From Steroidobacteraceae bacterium (GTDB lineage Bacteria; Chloroflexota; Limnocylindria; QHBO01), in contig JAICUY010000013.1 in assembly GCA_025935615.1 (NCBI GenBank), forward strand, positions 1 through 33,125: DNA of 33,125 nucleotides, in the 5' to 3' direction. Shown in pieces: positions 32,249 through 33,125 of this stretch. A program made the translations under genes and the position numbers. Every line of letters begins with the position of its first letter. Position 1 is the stretch's first letter. Below the pieces are notes generated by a model. The model searched no databases and had not been told where the DNA came from. It saw only the letters and a program-made list of their open reading frames with translations.

Positions 32249-33125
32249 TCCCCCACCTCCCGCGCGCCGCGCTCGCGGAGGACCTCGTTGAGCAGCGTGA
32301 GGTCATGGATGCCGTCGAGGTTGACGCGGTCGAGCAACCCAAGCTGTTCGGCATGCTGCGCGGTCACCTGCAGCGAGGACGCGATGGGGTCGACGGTGAA
32401 GGTCAGGTTGTGCCAAGCGGTCTCGAGGGTGGATGCAGGCAGCGTCGCATCGGTCAGGTCGGCGATTGCCTTGCCGACGGTCGACTGCGCCTCCGCCGGG
32501 TGCTGGTTCACCCAGTCCGTCGCCTCGACGTGACCGATGAGCAGTCGCTTCACGATCTCCGGATGGGCTGAGAGGAACTGCGTGGTGACGATGAGATCGG
32601 TCGTCACGAAGCGGCCGCCGGGCCACAGGTCGCGCTCATCGACCAGGACGTGGCCGCGCCCTTCCTGGACCATGCGCGTTGCCCACGGCTCGGGAACCCA
32701 GGCGCCGTCGATGCTGCCCGTCACGAAGGCCTGCAGCGCGTCGCCATTCGCCTGTGGCCTCACCGATACATCGCCACCGCCTTCGAGGTTGGCAGCCAGC
32801 CCCTGCTCGTTCAGCCAGGCACGCAGCGCGACGTCCTGGGTATTCCCGAGCTGCGGCGTGGCCAGGGTTGTGCCGCGCAGGTCATCGACCGTATCGATGC
32901 CGGACCGGACGACCAGCGCGGCACCACCGGAGGTCGCGCCGGCGATGATGCGGATGGCCTGCCCGGCTGAGCGCGCATAGGCATTGATGGCCGGATTCGG
33001 GCCGATGTAGGCCGCGTCGAGCGCCCCGCTGAAGATGGCCTCCACGACCTCGGGTCCGGCGTTGAATGCCTGGCTGCGCAGCTCCACGTCGCTGCCCAGC
33101 GCATCGGCCAGGATCCCGCGCTCGA
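32245..33125 (-). CDS. ABC transporter substrate-binding protein (NMT1/SsuA-like), partial
   Basis: Extracellular solute-binding protein of the COG0715 type; 293 residues visible, with the N-terminus and signal peptide beyond the window edge. Family marks are SGALDAAYIGPNPAINAYARS, the hinge-region GTTLATPQLGNTQDVALRAWL (core LATPQLGNTQD), the INGAWVPEPWATRM-type segment (here SIDGAWVPEPWATRM) and the VTTDLIVTTQFLSAHPEIVKRLL helix. These fit aliphatic sulfonate, taurine or nitrate binders; the ligand is not fixed. The start is not in the window. The stop overlaps the ATPase start. Confidence 0.92.
   Translation of the reverse strand, partial: ERGILADALGSDVELRSQAFNAGPEVVEAIFSGALDAAYIGPNPAINAYARSAGQAIRIIAGATSGGAALVVRSGIDTVDDLRGTTLATPQLGNTQDVALRAWLNEQGLAANLEGGGDVSVRPQANGDALQAFVTGSIDGAWVPEPWATRMVQEGRGHVLVDERDLWPGGRFVTTDLIVTTQFLSAHPEIVKRLLIGHVEATDWVNQHPAEAQSTVGKAIADLTDATLPASTLETAWHNLTFTVDPIASSLQVTAQHAEQLGLLDRVNLDGIHDLTLLNEVLRERGAREVGE

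Overview
This is a 33 kb piece of a GC-rich bacterial chromosome with about two dozen tightly packed genes, mostly on the minus strand. The mix suggests a Chloroflexota-type bacterium, perhaps Limnocylindria-like; an actinobacterium is the main alternative. The clues are CIRCE/HrcA heat-shock control, a gram-positive-type LexA box, an F420-dependent LLM oxidoreductase, a tiny CxxC/CxxC zinc-ribbon protein, a lamin-tail protein with Pro/Thr-rich linkers, and frequent GTG/TTG starts. The phylum call is inference; no rRNA or lineage marker was compared.

Layout. 1-2444: hrcA-grpE-dnaK heat-shock operon (dnaK cut by the window edge), with a promoter and CIRCE operator at the end of hemW. 2441-6225: lepA, a CPBP membrane protease and hemW. 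6365-8931: a VanW-domain cell-envelope protein diverging from rpsT, whose S20 product carries a long Lys/Ala-rich tail. 8936-13461: a glycolytic operon, ROK kinase-gap-pgk-eno, with overlapping or abutting genes. 13569-14634: a 47-residue zinc ribbon and a uridine-phosphorylase-like enzyme. 14728-18054: a large secreted lamin-tail/OB-fold protein diverging from a small four-helix membrane protein. 18306-23349: carB, carA and a DUF4349 lipoprotein; CarB lacks its allosteric C-terminal domain. 23445-24776: a VIT1/CCC1-type metal transporter converging on a damaged gene resembling the start of a bacterial eRF1-like (baeRF) protein. 24804-30542: a DnaE2/ImuC-type polymerase behind a perfect 16-bp LexA-like palindrome, preceded by an F420 LLM oxidoreductase and a RibD-C reductase. 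30595-33125: a sulfonate/nitrate/taurine-type ABC importer (permease, ATPase, partial binding protein).

The most notable points are the SOS-box-controlled dnaE2 with a roughly 185-residue low-complexity insertion; CarB without the MGS domain; a 20-bp fold-back stem after carB whose two imperfect pairs are G-U only in plus-strand RNA; a carA leader that can hide its ribosome-binding site; histone-H1-like S20 tail; and several -10 boxes 6-8 nt from start codons, which suggests leaderless transcripts. I saw no CRISPR array, insertion sequence, prophage or tRNA. Nothing here is clearly a wholly new multi-gene system. No stretch over 300 bases lacks a gene; the longest gap is 18055-18305.
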